From: Pseudoduganella violacea
Lineage (GTDB): Bacteria > Pseudomonadota > Gammaproteobacteria > Burkholderiales > Burkholderiaceae_D
DNA: 64,000 nucleotides
Direction: 5' to 3'
Assembly (NCBI RefSeq): GCF_014191875.1
Contig: NZ_JACHXD010000014.1
Coordinates: forward strand, 62,001 to 126,000
Shown here: in pieces, positions 42,646 through 51,985 of the stretch
Layout: each line of letters begins with the position of its first letter
How positions within the stretch are numbered: the stretch's first letter is position 1
Notes under the pieces: model-generated
Databases searched by the model: none
The model's input: the letters and a program-made list of their open reading frames with translations, nothing else
What the model was told of the DNA's origin: nothing
Position numbers and translations under genes: made by a program

Positions 42646-44240
42646 GGATTCCACACCAGGTTCAGGGTAAATTTCGCGCGGTCCTCCACCGTATTGCCGC
42701 TGCTGCCCGCGCGTCCGCTCAGTTTCACGTTGGAGCGCACGTCGAAAGGCAGGCTGCCGATTTGCACCGTCATGCGCGGCGTGCGCGCCAGCGCCTGGGC
42801 AAAGCCGTTCATGCTGTCGAGGACCGCGCGGTAATCGTCCTGCTGCACCAGCACCTCGGCTTCCAGCCGCAGGGTTTGCGGCGGACGGCGCGGAATGCCC
42901 AGCAGCAGGGCCGGCATGGGCGTCACCGCCTGCGCCTGGGCATCGGCGCCGAGGCCGGGCATGGCGCCGGTCGCGGCAGCCGGGGCACCGCCGTCCGCCT
43001 GCGCGGGCAGGCCCGCTACTTGGACCTGCCAGTCGAGCTGCGTCAGGCGGATTTGCGGCGACTGCTCCAGCGCCGCGCTGACCAGTTGCAACATGGCTTC
43101 CGGCGCCGGGCCTTGCTCGGCTAGCAGTTTTTCGATGCTGACGGCCGCCTTCATATTGGCGGTGCGCGCGGCCGTTGGCGGCATGGTGGACATGCTGGCT
43201 TGGTAGGCGCTTTCCTTGCGCGCCGCTTCCGCCCGCAGCTCCGCCGCATGGCTTTCGGCCGTGCCGTAGCTGATCAGGTTGGCCACCGTCCAGACCAGGC
43301 CCGCTACGCCGATCACGGCGCTCGATGCATATAGCGAGATGCGCGCCCGCCACAACTGGAAGTGGCGGCGCACCTCGCCCCGGCTGTAGTGACCGGGCGG
43401 ACGCGCCCGCGCCAAGCGCGCCAGCAGCAGGCCGTCGGCCAGCGGCGCGGCGGGATCGGCGCCGAACTGCGGCGCCACGTCTTCCAGCGGCAGGAAGTTG
43501 AAGGCCGTTTCCGGGCCATCCTGGCATAGCTGTGCCAGCGCCGCAATCTGCGCGCCTGGCGCGAGGATCGCTGTATGCAGCACGTCGCCACGCCCGATCA
43601 GGCGCACGCTGGTGAGAAATTGCTGGGCGCGCGCGGTTTCCGCCGCCACCCCGCTGGCCAGGTGTTCGCCGCCGACGGTGGGCGTCAGGCGCGAGAATTT
43701 CAGCGCCCCGTTGCGGAAATAGCTTTGCCGCAGGCCGGCCGACTGCGGCGTGACCAGCAGCAGATGTTCCTGTCCCGCCAGCAGGCGCTGTACCAGCTCG
43801 GTGCTGAGCAGGGCCGCCGAATAAATCCCGGCCAGCGGCGTGGCCGCTTCTTCCATGGCTTCCAGCCAGGGCGCGAGCAGGGCGGGATTGGTCAGCGCCG
43901 ACAGCAGCACCCGGTCGTCGCGCCGGCCATCGGCGGCGCGGCCCAGAATGGTGGCGCGGCGGTAGGGCGTTTCGCGGTAAAGCTGGGACAGGCGGCGTTC
44001 GCGCAGATTGCGCCCGGCCTTGCCGCCCACGTGGGGCAGCTGCTGCACCTGGAAATCCTCTTCCACCAGGTCGGCCAGCAGCCAGGCCGGCGTCTGGCCC
44101 TGGCGTTCCAGCCAGGCGGCGAAGGCTCGCAGGCCGGCGGCGTCGGCGGCGAAGAAGGTGTGGTCCGTCGTGGCGCCGCGCTGGCACAGGCTGGCCCAAA
44201 GGCCTTCGCTGCTGAGATAAAAAAGCTGTTTGCGCAACAT
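42642..44240 (-). CDS. PilM/PilN-type fusion (GspL-like platform protein)
   Basis: 532 residues. An N-terminal actin-like part (about 1-295), as in PilM/MshI/GspL, is followed by one transmembrane helix at about 307-328 (SLYASSAVIGVAGLVWTVAN) and a PilN-like periplasmic part with a coiled coil and a ferredoxin-like fold (LRLEAEVLVQQDDYRAVLDS). In most type IV pilus systems these are two proteins; here they are one, as in GspL. In the other MSHA locus of this window (61911-63595) they are separate genes. It starts 2 bases after the GspF-like stop. Confidence 0.78.
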   Translation of the reverse strand: MLRKQLFYLSSEGLWASLCQRGATTDHTFFAADAAGLRAFAAWLERQGQTPAWLLADLVEEDFQVQQLPHVGGKAGRNLRERRLSQLYRETPYRRATILGRAADGRRDDRVLLSALTNPALLAPWLEAMEEAATPLAGIYSAALLSTELVQRLLAGQEHLLLVTPQSAGLRQSYFRNGALKFSRLTPTVGGEHLASGVAAETARAQQFLTSVRLIGRGDVLHTAILAPGAQIAALAQLCQDGPETAFNFLPLEDVAPQFGADPAAPLADGLLLARLARARPPGHYSRGEVRRHFQLWRARISLYASSAVIGVAGLVWTVANLISYGTAESHAAELRAEAARKESAYQASMSTMPPTAARTANMKAAVSIEKLLAEQGPAPEAMLQLVSAALEQSPQIRLTQLDWQVQVAGLPAQADGGAPAAATGAMPGLGADAQAQAVTPMPALLLGIPRRPPQTLRLEAEVLVQQDDYRAVLDSMNGFAQALARTPRMTVQIGSLPFDVRSNVKLSGRAGSSGNTVEDRAKFTLNLVWNP

Positions 44241-44242
44241 GG

Positions 44243-45448
44243 TCAGATCCTGATATTGCTGATCGTGTCGTAAATCGGCCCGAGCACGGACAGCATGATC
44301 CAGCCCAGCAGCAGGCCCAGGATCACCGTCATGGCCGGCTCGATCATGGCCTGCACCTTCTCGATCTGCTCCTTCACCTCGCGGTTATAGAAGTAGCTGA
44401 CATTGCGCAGCGCCCCGTCCAGCGCGCCGGTGGCCTCGCCCACCTTGAGCATGCGCACCACCAGCGGCGGGAAGATGCCGGTGCTCTGGAAGGCTTGCGT
44501 CACGCTCTGGCCATCGGAAATCTGCTGGCCGGCGCGGCGCAGGGCGGCCGCCACCACACGGTTGCCGGCAATGCCCTCGGACAGGCGGATGCATTCCAGG
44601 ATGGTGATGCCGGAGGCGTACATCAGCGCGAAGAAGGTGGCGAAGCGCGCCAGGATGATCTTGTGCAGCACCGGCCCGATCAGCCAGACGCGCAGCTTGA
44701 AGGCGTCGGCGGCGTAGCGCGCGGCCTCGCTGCGGCGCAGCCAGTGGCGCAGGCCGAACCAGGCCAGCACCGGCGCGGCCAGCAGCAGATACCAGTAGGC
44801 GATGAAGACATTCGATACCGCGATCAGCACCCGCGTATGCAGCGGCAGTTCGCCGCCCTGGTTTTTGATGAAGGAGGTCAGTTGCGGCACCAGGTAGATC
44901 ATCAGGAAGAAGGTGACGGCGATGACCACGGTTGCCACCACGGCGGGATAAGTCGCCATCTTCTTGGTCTGCGCCGCCAGCTCGTCCTGCCAGCGCAGGC
45001 TGTCGGCCAGGTTGCGGAATACCTCATTGACCTTGCCGCTCGCTTCGCCGGCGCGTATCAGGCTGGTGAAGGTGAGGTCGAACACTTCGGGATAGGCGGC
45101 CAGCGCGTCGGACAGCTGCAGGCCGCCCTCGATGCTTTCGATCAGGTCGGTGATGATTTCGCGGAAGCGCGCATGGTCCATGCTGTCGCGCAGGTCGGCC
45201 AGGCCTTCCAGGATTGGCACGCCGGCATTCGCCATCTGCTCCATATGGAAGCAGAAATTAATCAGATCGCTGCGCCGCACCGGCTTGCGGCCCACGGCCA
45301 CCACTTTTTGCCGGCTTTCGCGGCAATCGATCAGGTCCAGCTGCATGCGGCCCAGGCGCAGTTCCAGGTCCGGCACGTTGAGCGCGTCCATATTGCCCGG
45401 CACCACCTGGCCGGCGGCGTCCATGGCGCGGTAGATAAATTGCGGCAT
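44243..45448 (-). CDS. GspF/PilC-type inner-membrane platform protein
   Basis: 401 residues. Two repeated GspF domains (about 65-190 and 270-395) with NFCFHMEQMANAGVPILEGL and ARFATFFALMYASGITILEC, and three transmembrane helices (VVATVVIAVTFFLMIYLVPQ, LLLAAPVLAWFG, MTVILGLLLGWIMLSVLGPI). It recruits the ATPase and gathers pilin subunits. Its ATG shares one base with the TGA of the ATPase gene. Counterpart of mshG at 54522; sequence only moderately alike, so it is a separate system. Confidence 0.9.
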   Translation of the reverse strand: MPQFIYRAMDAAGQVVPGNMDALNVPDLELRLGRMQLDLIDCRESRQKVVAVGRKPVRRSDLINFCFHMEQMANAGVPILEGLADLRDSMDHARFREIITDLIESIEGGLQLSDALAAYPEVFDLTFTSLIRAGEASGKVNEVFRNLADSLRWQDELAAQTKKMATYPAVVATVVIAVTFFLMIYLVPQLTSFIKNQGGELPLHTRVLIAVSNVFIAYWYLLLAAPVLAWFGLRHWLRRSEAARYAADAFKLRVWLIGPVLHKIILARFATFFALMYASGITILECIRLSEGIAGNRVVAAALRRAGQQISDGQSVTQAFQSTGIFPPLVVRMLKVGEATGALDGALRNVSYFYNREVKEQIEKVQAMIEPAMTVILGLLLGWIMLSVLGPIYDTISNIRI

Positions 45449-47151
45449 CAGCTCAACCTGTCCGTCAGATCCACCACGCGCGAGACTTCTTCCAGCGTGG
45501 TCACGCCTTCCAGCACGCGGCGCATGCCGTCGTCGACCAGGGTGCGGAAACCGGCCGCGCTGGCGGCGGCGCGCAGCTCGCGGTTGCTGGCGCGGCGCGC
45601 CACCAGCTCGTCGAGCTCGCCGTTCATCTTCAGCAGCTCCATGATGGCCAGGCGGCCCTTGTAGCCCTGATGGGCGCAGCGTTCGCAGCCCACGGCGCGG
45701 TAGATGGTGGCCGGCGGCTGTTCCTCGTCCAGCCCGAGCAGGCGGCGTTCGATCGGGTCGGCCTGCATCGGCTCGCGGCAGTGCAGGCACAGCTTGCGCA
45801 CCAGGCGCTGCGCGATCACGCCGATGATATTGCCAGCCATGATGTCGGGCAGCACGCCAATGTCCAACAGGCGCGACACCGAGCCGACCGCCGAATTGGT
45901 GTGCAGGGTGGAATACACCTGGTGGCCGGTCATGGCGGCGGCGAAGGCCATATCGGCCGTTTCCTTGTCGCGGATCTCGCCCACCAGGATCACGTCCGGG
46001 TCTTGCCGCATCATGGAGCGGATGCCGTCGGCGAAGCCCAGCTTGGCCGATTCGTTGACCGAGGTCTGGCGGATCATATTCATCGGGTATTCGACCGGGT
46101 CTTCCAGCGTCATGATGTTGACGCTTTCGGTATTGATATGGTTCAGGATCGAATACAGGGTGGTGGTCTTGCCGCTGCCGGTGGGGCCGGTGACCAGGAT
46201 CAGGCCATCGGGGCGGGCGATCATCAATTTCAGCAACTGCAGCTCGGCCTCGGCCAGGCCCAGACCGTCGAGCGGCACGATGCCTTTTTGCCGGTCCAGC
46301 ACGCGCAGCACGAAGTTCTCGCCGTGCGTGGTAGGCTGGGCGCTGGAGCGGAAGTCGATCTGGCGGCCGGAGAACTTGATGGTGATGCGGCCATCCTGCG
46401 GCGCGCGCGTTTCGGCGATATTCATATTGCTCATCACCTTCAGGCGCACCACCATGGCCGGCCAGTAGGATTTGTGCAGGCTGCGGATCTGGCGCAGGAT
46501 GCCGTCGATGCGGTAGCGGATGCGCAGGAAGCTCTGCTCCGGCTCGAAGTGGATGTCGGACGCGCCGTTCTGCACCGCGTCGGCCAGCAGGGCGTCGATC
46601 AGGCGCACCATGGGCTGGCTGTACTCGTCCGAGGTCGAGCTCATGCTCTGATAATTGACCTCGCCCGTTTCGATCTCGTGCAGGATGCCGTCGATGGACA
46701 GCTCGAAGCCGTAGTACTGGTCGATGGCGCGCGCGATATCCGATTCGTTCACCAGCAGCGGCGTGACAGTGATGCCTTTCACCAGCATGGCGCTGATCTG
46801 GTCCAGCGCCACGATATTGCTGGTGTCCGACATGGCCAGGATCAGGTTGTCGCTGTGGCGCTCGTAGACGATGGGGAAGACGCGGTAGCGCTTCGCCACG
46901 TCCTTGGGAATGAGCTTGAGCGCGATGGCGTCGACCACCAGGCTGGTCAAGTCGGCGGCCGGGGTCTTCAGGTTTTCGCTGAGCGCTTCGCGTACCGTGG
47001 CCTCGGTCACGAAGCCGAGCATGATGAGCAGCTTGCCCAGCGGCTCGTTGCTGCGTTTCTGCTCGATCAGCGCGATGCGCAACTGGTCTTCGCTGATCAC
47101 GCCTTTCTGGATCAGCAGCTTGCCCAGCGGGAGTTTTGCTTGTTCTGCCAT
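45448..47151 (-). CDS. GspE/PilB-type assembly ATPase
   Basis: 567 residues. An N-terminal MshEN-like domain with PLGKLLIQKGVISEDQLRIA and a second PLGKLLIMLGFVTEATV; the second domain has Walker A GPTGSGKT (322-329), Asp box DIHFEPE, Walker B DVILVGEIRDKETA, His box HSNAV-type (TLHTNSAVG), and a four-Cys zinc site (CLHC and CERC). It drives extension of the fibre. Compared with the MshE at 52817, the first Arg of RLG motifs is Pro, so binding of c-di-GMP may be lost (inference). Confidence 0.92.
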   Translation of the reverse strand: MAEQAKLPLGKLLIQKGVISEDQLRIALIEQKRSNEPLGKLLIMLGFVTEATVREALSENLKTPAADLTSLVVDAIALKLIPKDVAKRYRVFPIVYERHSDNLILAMSDTSNIVALDQISAMLVKGITVTPLLVNESDIARAIDQYYGFELSIDGILHEIETGEVNYQSMSSTSDEYSQPMVRLIDALLADAVQNGASDIHFEPEQSFLRIRYRIDGILRQIRSLHKSYWPAMVVRLKVMSNMNIAETRAPQDGRITIKFSGRQIDFRSSAQPTTHGENFVLRVLDRQKGIVPLDGLGLAEAELQLLKLMIARPDGLILVTGPTGSGKTTTLYSILNHINTESVNIMTLEDPVEYPMNMIRQTSVNESAKLGFADGIRSMMRQDPDVILVGEIRDKETADMAFAAAMTGHQVYSTLHTNSAVGSVSRLLDIGVLPDIMAGNIIGVIAQRLVRKLCLHCREPMQADPIERRLLGLDEEQPPATIYRAVGCERCAHQGYKGRLAIMELLKMNGELDELVARRASNRELRAAASAAGFRTLVDDGMRRVLEGVTTLEEVSRVVDLTDRLS

Positions 47152-47163
47152 GTATCGGTATGT

Positions 47164-48972
47164 TCAGCGCGCGGCGGCGGACAGTTCCTGCAAGCGGCGG
47201 CGCACCGCCGCCTGGTCGAAGCTGGCGCGCGTGGACTGGGCCAGCGCCAGGGCGCGTTCGTAATAGCTCGCAGCCAGCTTGCCCTGGTTCAGGCGATCCA
47301 GGCCGATTGCCAGATTGAAGGCGTAATCGGGATTGGACGGCGACCCGGTATAGGCGCGGAAGAAGGCTTGCTGCGCTTCCGGCCAGCGGGCCTGGCGCGC
47401 ATACAGGTTGCCGAGCGCGAAGTGCACCGGCGCCGATTCCGGCGTGCGTTGCAGGATGGCTTTCAAGCGGCTCTCGGCCTGGCCGGCGTCACCGCCGCGC
47501 AGGCTGCTCAAGCCTGCCAAGGCTTCGCCATCGTTGGGATCGAGCTCCAGCAGGCGCAGATAGGCGGCGCTGGCCTGGGCCGGTCGCTGCTCGCGCAGAG
47601 CCACGGCGGCGCTGCCGAGCAGGGCGTCGCGGTTGTTCGGGTCTTGCTGCAGCGCCTGGGCGTACTGCTGGCCCGCGCCCGCCATATCGCCGGCCTGGAA
47701 GCTTTGGTAAGCCGCCTGGATGGCGGGCGGCACTTGCTGGGCCGCGCTATTGCGCACGATGCGCAGTTCGCCGCTGTCGGCCATCGGCGTCAATGCGCCG
47801 GCGCCGCTTTGGGCGGTGGCCGGAGCGGCTGGTTGTGATGGATTGCCGCCGGCGGGGGCGGGAGCAAGCCCCTGCGCCTGCCGGCGCGCTTCGACGCGTT
47901 CGCGCGCCAGGCGGGCTGCCAGTTCGGCGGCTTCGCGTTCGGTGGCGGCGCGGATCGCGGCCTGCGCCTCTTCCGGCGACATTCTTTGCTCCACCGGCGC
48001 CGGTTGCGCGGCGGCGTTGGCTGGCGCGGATGGCTGGGCCGGCGCGCCTGCTGGCGCGGTGCTGTCGGCGCCAGGCGCGGAAACGGCGCCGGCATCGCCG
48101 GCGGGCGGCACGGGCACGACGACGGCCGCCTGCGGCACACCGCCTTGACCCGGCATTGCCACCATGGGCAGCGCGGCGCCGGGGCGCGCGGTCAGGGCGC
48201 GCCAGTACATCAGGCCGAAGACGATCAGGATCAGGGCCAGAATGCCGCCCAGGATGCCCAGGCGCAGATGGGCCGGATCGATGCGTCCCGCCGTCTTGTC
48301 CTTGCCGCGCGGGCCGCTGGCGCGCGTTTGCTGCGCGCCGGCGCGGCCGGATGCGGCGTAAGCCGATTGCTGGCCGGCCTGCGTGCGCGGCGTTGCCGCC
48401 GCGCGCGTCCCGCCTTGCGCCGCGCTGTTTCCAGCGCGCGCGGCACCGGCAGTACCCGCAGTATTCGTTGCATTGGCGGCGCCGGTCGTGTCGCCGCTGT
48501 ACGCCGGCGTGGACTGGGAGGGAGCCCCCAGACTGGCGCCAGCATCGAAGGCCGGCGCATGGGCGCCGCGCTGCACCGGAGCGGGCCGGGGGCGTGCGGC
48601 CTCCTGGCGCGCCTGGGGCGGCACCGGGTCGTGGATGGCTTCCGTGGCCGGCACCAGTGGAATCTCGCCGGAACCGGCAGGAGCGAAATCGAGCGGTGCC
48701 AAACTGGGTTCAATACCGCCCGCAGGACCGGACGCCGGGCCGGTCGCGGCTGCGACCGCGTCCTGGGCGGCGGCGCCGTGTGGCGTGTAGGCCGGCGCAT
48801 CGAGCGGTTCCAGCGACAGTTCCAGCCCGCCGGCGGTTGGCGCGGACGGGTTTTGCGGTTCCAGCGCCAGGATGTCGTCGAAGGCTTCGGACGGGCGCTC
48901 CAGCTCCTCGTCCGGCAGATTGCTCTGCTTGGCGCGTTCGGCTTTTTTCAACGCTTGCATCAGCAGGCTCAT
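47164..48972 (-). CDS. mshN: MshN-like TPR protein
   Basis: 602 residues. It starts MSLLMQALKKAERAKQ, the hallmark of MshN. A long Ala/Pro/Gly-rich, low-complexity cytoplasmic part (about 30-240) is followed by one transmembrane helix at about 240-260 (GGILALILIVFGLMYWRAL), another flexible Ala/Pro region and a C-terminal TPR domain (about 415-600) with DMAGAGQQYAQALQQDPNN. The ATG overlaps the mshL stop by four bases. MshN is needed for MSHA pili in Vibrio; its exact role is not well known. The protein is longer than its Vibrio counterpart through the low-complexity insert. Confidence 0.85.
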   Translation of the reverse strand: MSLLMQALKKAERAKQSNLPDEELERPSEAFDDILALEPQNPSAPTAGGLELSLEPLDAPAYTPHGAAAQDAVAAATGPASGPAGGIEPSLAPLDFAPAGSGEIPLVPATEAIHDPVPPQARQEAARPRPAPVQRGAHAPAFDAGASLGAPSQSTPAYSGDTTGAANATNTAGTAGAARAGNSAAQGGTRAAATPRTQAGQQSAYAASGRAGAQQTRASGPRGKDKTAGRIDPAHLRLGILGGILALILIVFGLMYWRALTARPGAALPMVAMPGQGGVPQAAVVVPVPPAGDAGAVSAPGADSTAPAGAPAQPSAPANAAAQPAPVEQRMSPEEAQAAIRAATEREAAELAARLARERVEARRQAQGLAPAPAGGNPSQPAAPATAQSGAGALTPMADSGELRIVRNSAAQQVPPAIQAAYQSFQAGDMAGAGQQYAQALQQDPNNRDALLGSAAVALREQRPAQASAAYLRLLELDPNDGEALAGLSSLRGGDAGQAESRLKAILQRTPESAPVHFALGNLYARQARWPEAQQAFFRAYTGSPSNPDYAFNLAIGLDRLNQGKLAASYYERALALAQSTRASFDQAAVRRRLQELSAAAR

Positions 48973-50933
48973 TGTTCACCCGATCCGAAAGCAGGATTGC
49001 GCACCTGGGGCGGGGCCGATTGCGGATAAGGCTGGGCATTCAGCGGCGCCTGGTCCGGCAGCAGGTAGCGGTAATCCTTGTAATCGCCATTCAGGCTGGC
49101 GTCCTTGACCACGATGGGGCGCATGAAGATCACCAGCTCGGTCTTGCTGGCATTCTCGTTGCGGTAGGAGAAGAGATTGCCCAGCAGCGGCATGCTGCTC
49201 ACGCCCGGCAGGCCATCCTTGGTGTTGTCCACCGAGTCCTGCATCAAGCCGCCCATCACGGCCACCTGGCCGCTGCTGACCTTCATGACCGATTCCAGCT
49301 CGCGCGCCTGGATCACCGGCACCTTGCTGATGACGTTCTGCTTGGCCAGCTCGGGATTCGGGTCTTGCACAAAGCCGACCACGCGCGTGATGGTGGGTCG
49401 CACGTTGAGCGTCACTTCGTCGCTTTCGGAAATCTGCGGCGTCACGCTCATCACGAAGCCGACCGGCACCGTTTCCACCTTGGACTCGTAGGTGGCGGGC
49501 GTGGCGATGGTGCCGGTGGACGTCATCACGGCGGGCGTGACCTTGAGCGTGAAGAAGATATTGTTGTCCACCACCTTGAGCAGCGCGGTCTGGTTGTTCA
49601 TCACGCTGATCTTGGGGCTGGACAGCACCTTGACCTTGCCGAAGGATTCCAGCAACTGCACGGCGGCCGTGATATTGCCAAGGCGCGTGGTGGGGTTGTT
49701 GTACTTGAACAGCATGAAGCCCGGCGCGGTGGTATTCGGCAGCGGATTGGCGCCCGCCGCCACGCCACCCTGCATCAGCGTCGATTCGCCATTGCTGCTG
49801 ACGCGCGACCAGTTGATGCCTTGCTGGTACTGGTCGCCGAGCTTGACCTCGATCACGGTCGCCTCGATCAGGACCTGGCGCTTGGCCGTGGCCAGCACGG
49901 TGTCGAGAAATTCCTGGATCTTGTCGTGCTGGCGGCTGGTGGCGCGCACCGCGATCAAGCCGCCTTCCTGGTTGACCACCACGGTATTGTTGCTGCGCGG
50001 CGCATTGCGCCCCCCCGCGCCCTGGACGCCGGTGGCGCCGGCCGCCACGCCATAGCCTTGCTCGGCCGCCGCCGGGTAGCCTGGCGGCGGCACGCCATAA
50101 GGCTGGGCCGCGCCGGGATAGCCCGCGCCGCCCGCATAGCCGCCCGGATTCACGCCCGGCTGCCCTGCCACACCGCCTGCCTGGCCGTAGGGATTGGCCT
50201 GGCCCTGCTGGCCGCCGGTCTGCTCGCGCAACTGGGCCAGGGGATCCGTGAGCGGATCGTTCAGATTGGTCGGGCGCAGCATGTCGCGGATATTTTTCTC
50301 CAGGCTGTACCAGAAATTATTATCCGAACGGTTGGCTACCGAGGTAGTGGAGTTATTGGTGCCGCCGCCGCCCAAAGTCTGCGTGGCCTGGGTGGTCTGG
50401 CCGGTGGTCGGATTGATGGTCTGCGTGGCCGACGAACCGCCCGTGGTCGAAATCTGGGTGGCGATGCTCACGCTGCTCTGGGTCGAGCGCGCCATGTTCA
50501 CGTAATCGACCTTGTAATTTCGCCAATACGGCTGGTCCGGCAGCACGATCAGGTTATTGCCCTCGATCTCGTAGCGCATATCGACCTGGCGGGCGATGCG
50601 CGCCAGCAGCTGGGGCAGGGTCTGGTCCAGCGCATTCAGCGTGACCATGCCGTCGATCGAAGGGTGGATGTCCACGTTCAGGCCCGCGTCGCGCGCCAGC
50701 GCGAACAGCACCGATTGCACCGGCACCTTGTGCACCGTGACGCTATAGGTTTCCACGCGCGCGCCTGGGCGCGGCGGCGGCAGGGCCGGGCTTTGCTGCA
50801 CCGGATCGGGAATGGCGCCGGCCGGGCGCGGGCTTTCCGTTACATGCGAGGTCGATACCGGCAATTGCGGCGCGGCGCAGCCTGCGAGCAGGGCGCAGGC
50901 GGAGGAAAGCAGGGGAGCCGCGAGTTTTTTCAT
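48969..50933 (-). CDS. mshL: MSHA-type secretin (outer-membrane channel)
   Basis: 654 residues. Lipoprotein signal SACALLAGC (Cys19), then the MshL N-domain (VHKVPVQSVLFALARDAGL, NVDIHPSIDGMVTLNALDQT) and a Gly/Pro/Tyr/Gln-rich insertion (about 230-320, with many PYG and GYP turns), then the secretin core (VLIEATVIEVKLGDQYQQGI, VTPQISESDEVTLNVRPTIT, VAVMGGLMQDSVDN). It forms the outer-membrane pore for the fibre. The start at 50933 follows 64 bases of spacer after the MshM gene, the largest gap in the operon's first half, where a secondary promoter could sit. Confidence 0.93.
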   Translation of the reverse strand: MKKLAAPLLSSACALLAGCAAPQLPVSTSHVTESPRPAGAIPDPVQQSPALPPPRPGARVETYSVTVHKVPVQSVLFALARDAGLNVDIHPSIDGMVTLNALDQTLPQLLARIARQVDMRYEIEGNNLIVLPDQPYWRNYKVDYVNMARSTQSSVSIATQISTTGGSSATQTINPTTGQTTQATQTLGGGGTNNSTTSVANRSDNNFWYSLEKNIRDMLRPTNLNDPLTDPLAQLREQTGGQQGQANPYGQAGGVAGQPGVNPGGYAGGAGYPGAAQPYGVPPPGYPAAAEQGYGVAAGATGVQGAGGRNAPRSNNTVVVNQEGGLIAVRATSRQHDKIQEFLDTVLATAKRQVLIEATVIEVKLGDQYQQGINWSRVSSNGESTLMQGGVAAGANPLPNTTAPGFMLFKYNNPTTRLGNITAAVQLLESFGKVKVLSSPKISVMNNQTALLKVVDNNIFFTLKVTPAVMTSTGTIATPATYESKVETVPVGFVMSVTPQISESDEVTLNVRPTITRVVGFVQDPNPELAKQNVISKVPVIQARELESVMKVSSGQVAVMGGLMQDSVDNTKDGLPGVSSMPLLGNLFSYRNENASKTELVIFMRPIVVKDASLNGDYKDYRYLLPDQAPLNAQPYPQSAPPQVRNPAFGSGEQ

Positions 50934-50997
50934 TGTTGTAGTCCGCGGGAGCGAGGTTGGTCCGGGGGTTAAAGTTGACATAATCCTATAAAAGCGC

Positions 50998-51978
50998 TCA
51001 TCCTGCAAATCGGGATGCGGGGAGGGCATCCTCCCGCGCCGCATGCTGGCCCTTGCCATAACCGTCCGGCGGCGCCAGCGACTGCTGCCAGACCAGCCAG
51101 GCGCCCGCCACCAGCAAGGCCAGCACGAAGCCGGCGCCGACCAGCAGCCAGGCCGGCAGCGCACGCGGCGGCGCGGCAAAGCTGCTGTCGCGGATGGCTT
51201 GGCGCACATGGGCCGGCCGCACCGTGGCCGCGTCGTCGGCAAACGCCGCCATCAAGGCCTTGTCGGCCAGGATGTTCACGCGCCGCACAATGCCCTGCGA
51301 AACGCGCGCGATCAGCTTGACCGCGCCCTTGCTGAACAGGGGGCGCCCGCGATGGCCGGCGGCCTGCAGGCGGAAGGCGAGGAAGTCGGGCAGCAGTTCG
51401 GGCGCCAGCGGCGGCACCGTGAAGCTGTGCGTGATGCGCTCGCGCAGCTGGCGCATGCGCGGCAGGGCCAGACTCTCGTCGAGCTCAGGCTGGCCGAACA
51501 GCACGATCTGCAGCAGCTTGTGGTGGGCCGTTTCCAGATTGGTCAGCAGGCGCACCTCTTCCAGCGTTTCCAGCGGCATGGCCTGGGCCTCCTCGACCAG
51601 CAGCAGCACTTGGCGGCCCGCGCTGTGGCGCGCGATCAGGTCGGTGTTGAGCAGGCGCAGCACCTCGTTGCCGCGCAAGCCTTCCGCGTTCAGGCCCAGT
51701 TCGCCGGCGATGGCGTACAGCACGTCCTCCGGGCCCAGGCTGGGGTTGACCAGGTAGATCACGTCCACATGGGGCGGCAACTGGCTATCGAGCATGCGGC
51801 ACAACATGGTTTTGCCGCTGCCGACTTCACCCGTGACCTTGATGATGCCTTCGCCGCTGCCCACCGCATACAGCAAGGCTTCGAGCATGGCGCCGCGCTC
51901 ATTGCCGCTGTAGAAAAAGGCCGGGTTCGGGGTGATGTTGAAGGGCGCCTGCGTCAGGCCGAAATGGGATTGGTACAT
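50998..51978 (-). CDS. mshM: MshM/ExeA-type AAA ATPase
   Basis: 326 residues. It begins MYQSHFGLTQAPFNITPNP, typical for MshM/ExeA; Walker A GEVGSGKTML, Walker B VLLLVEEAQAMP and sensor region FGQPELDESL are present. A C-terminal hydrophobic helix (WLLVGAGFVLALLVAGAWLVW) anchors it in the inner membrane. ExeA-type proteins help the secretin insert through the cell wall. It lies 7 bases after the ABC ATPase gene. Confidence 0.9.
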   Translation of the reverse strand: MYQSHFGLTQAPFNITPNPAFFYSGNERGAMLEALLYAVGSGEGIIKVTGEVGSGKTMLCRMLDSQLPPHVDVIYLVNPSLGPEDVLYAIAGELGLNAEGLRGNEVLRLLNTDLIARHSAGRQVLLLVEEAQAMPLETLEEVRLLTNLETAHHKLLQIVLFGQPELDESLALPRMRQLRERITHSFTVPPLAPELLPDFLAFRLQAAGHRGRPLFSKGAVKLIARVSQGIVRRVNILADKALMAAFADDAATVRPAHVRQAIRDSSFAAPPRALPAWLLVGAGFVLALLVAGAWLVWQQSLAPPDGYGKGQHAAREDALPASRFAG

Positions 51979-51985
51979 GGCGGGC

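Noticed and set aside
47793-50972. 1059-codon plus-strand frame
   Set aside because: Lies opposite mshN and mshL; composition is Arg/Ala/His-rich, no domain recognised.
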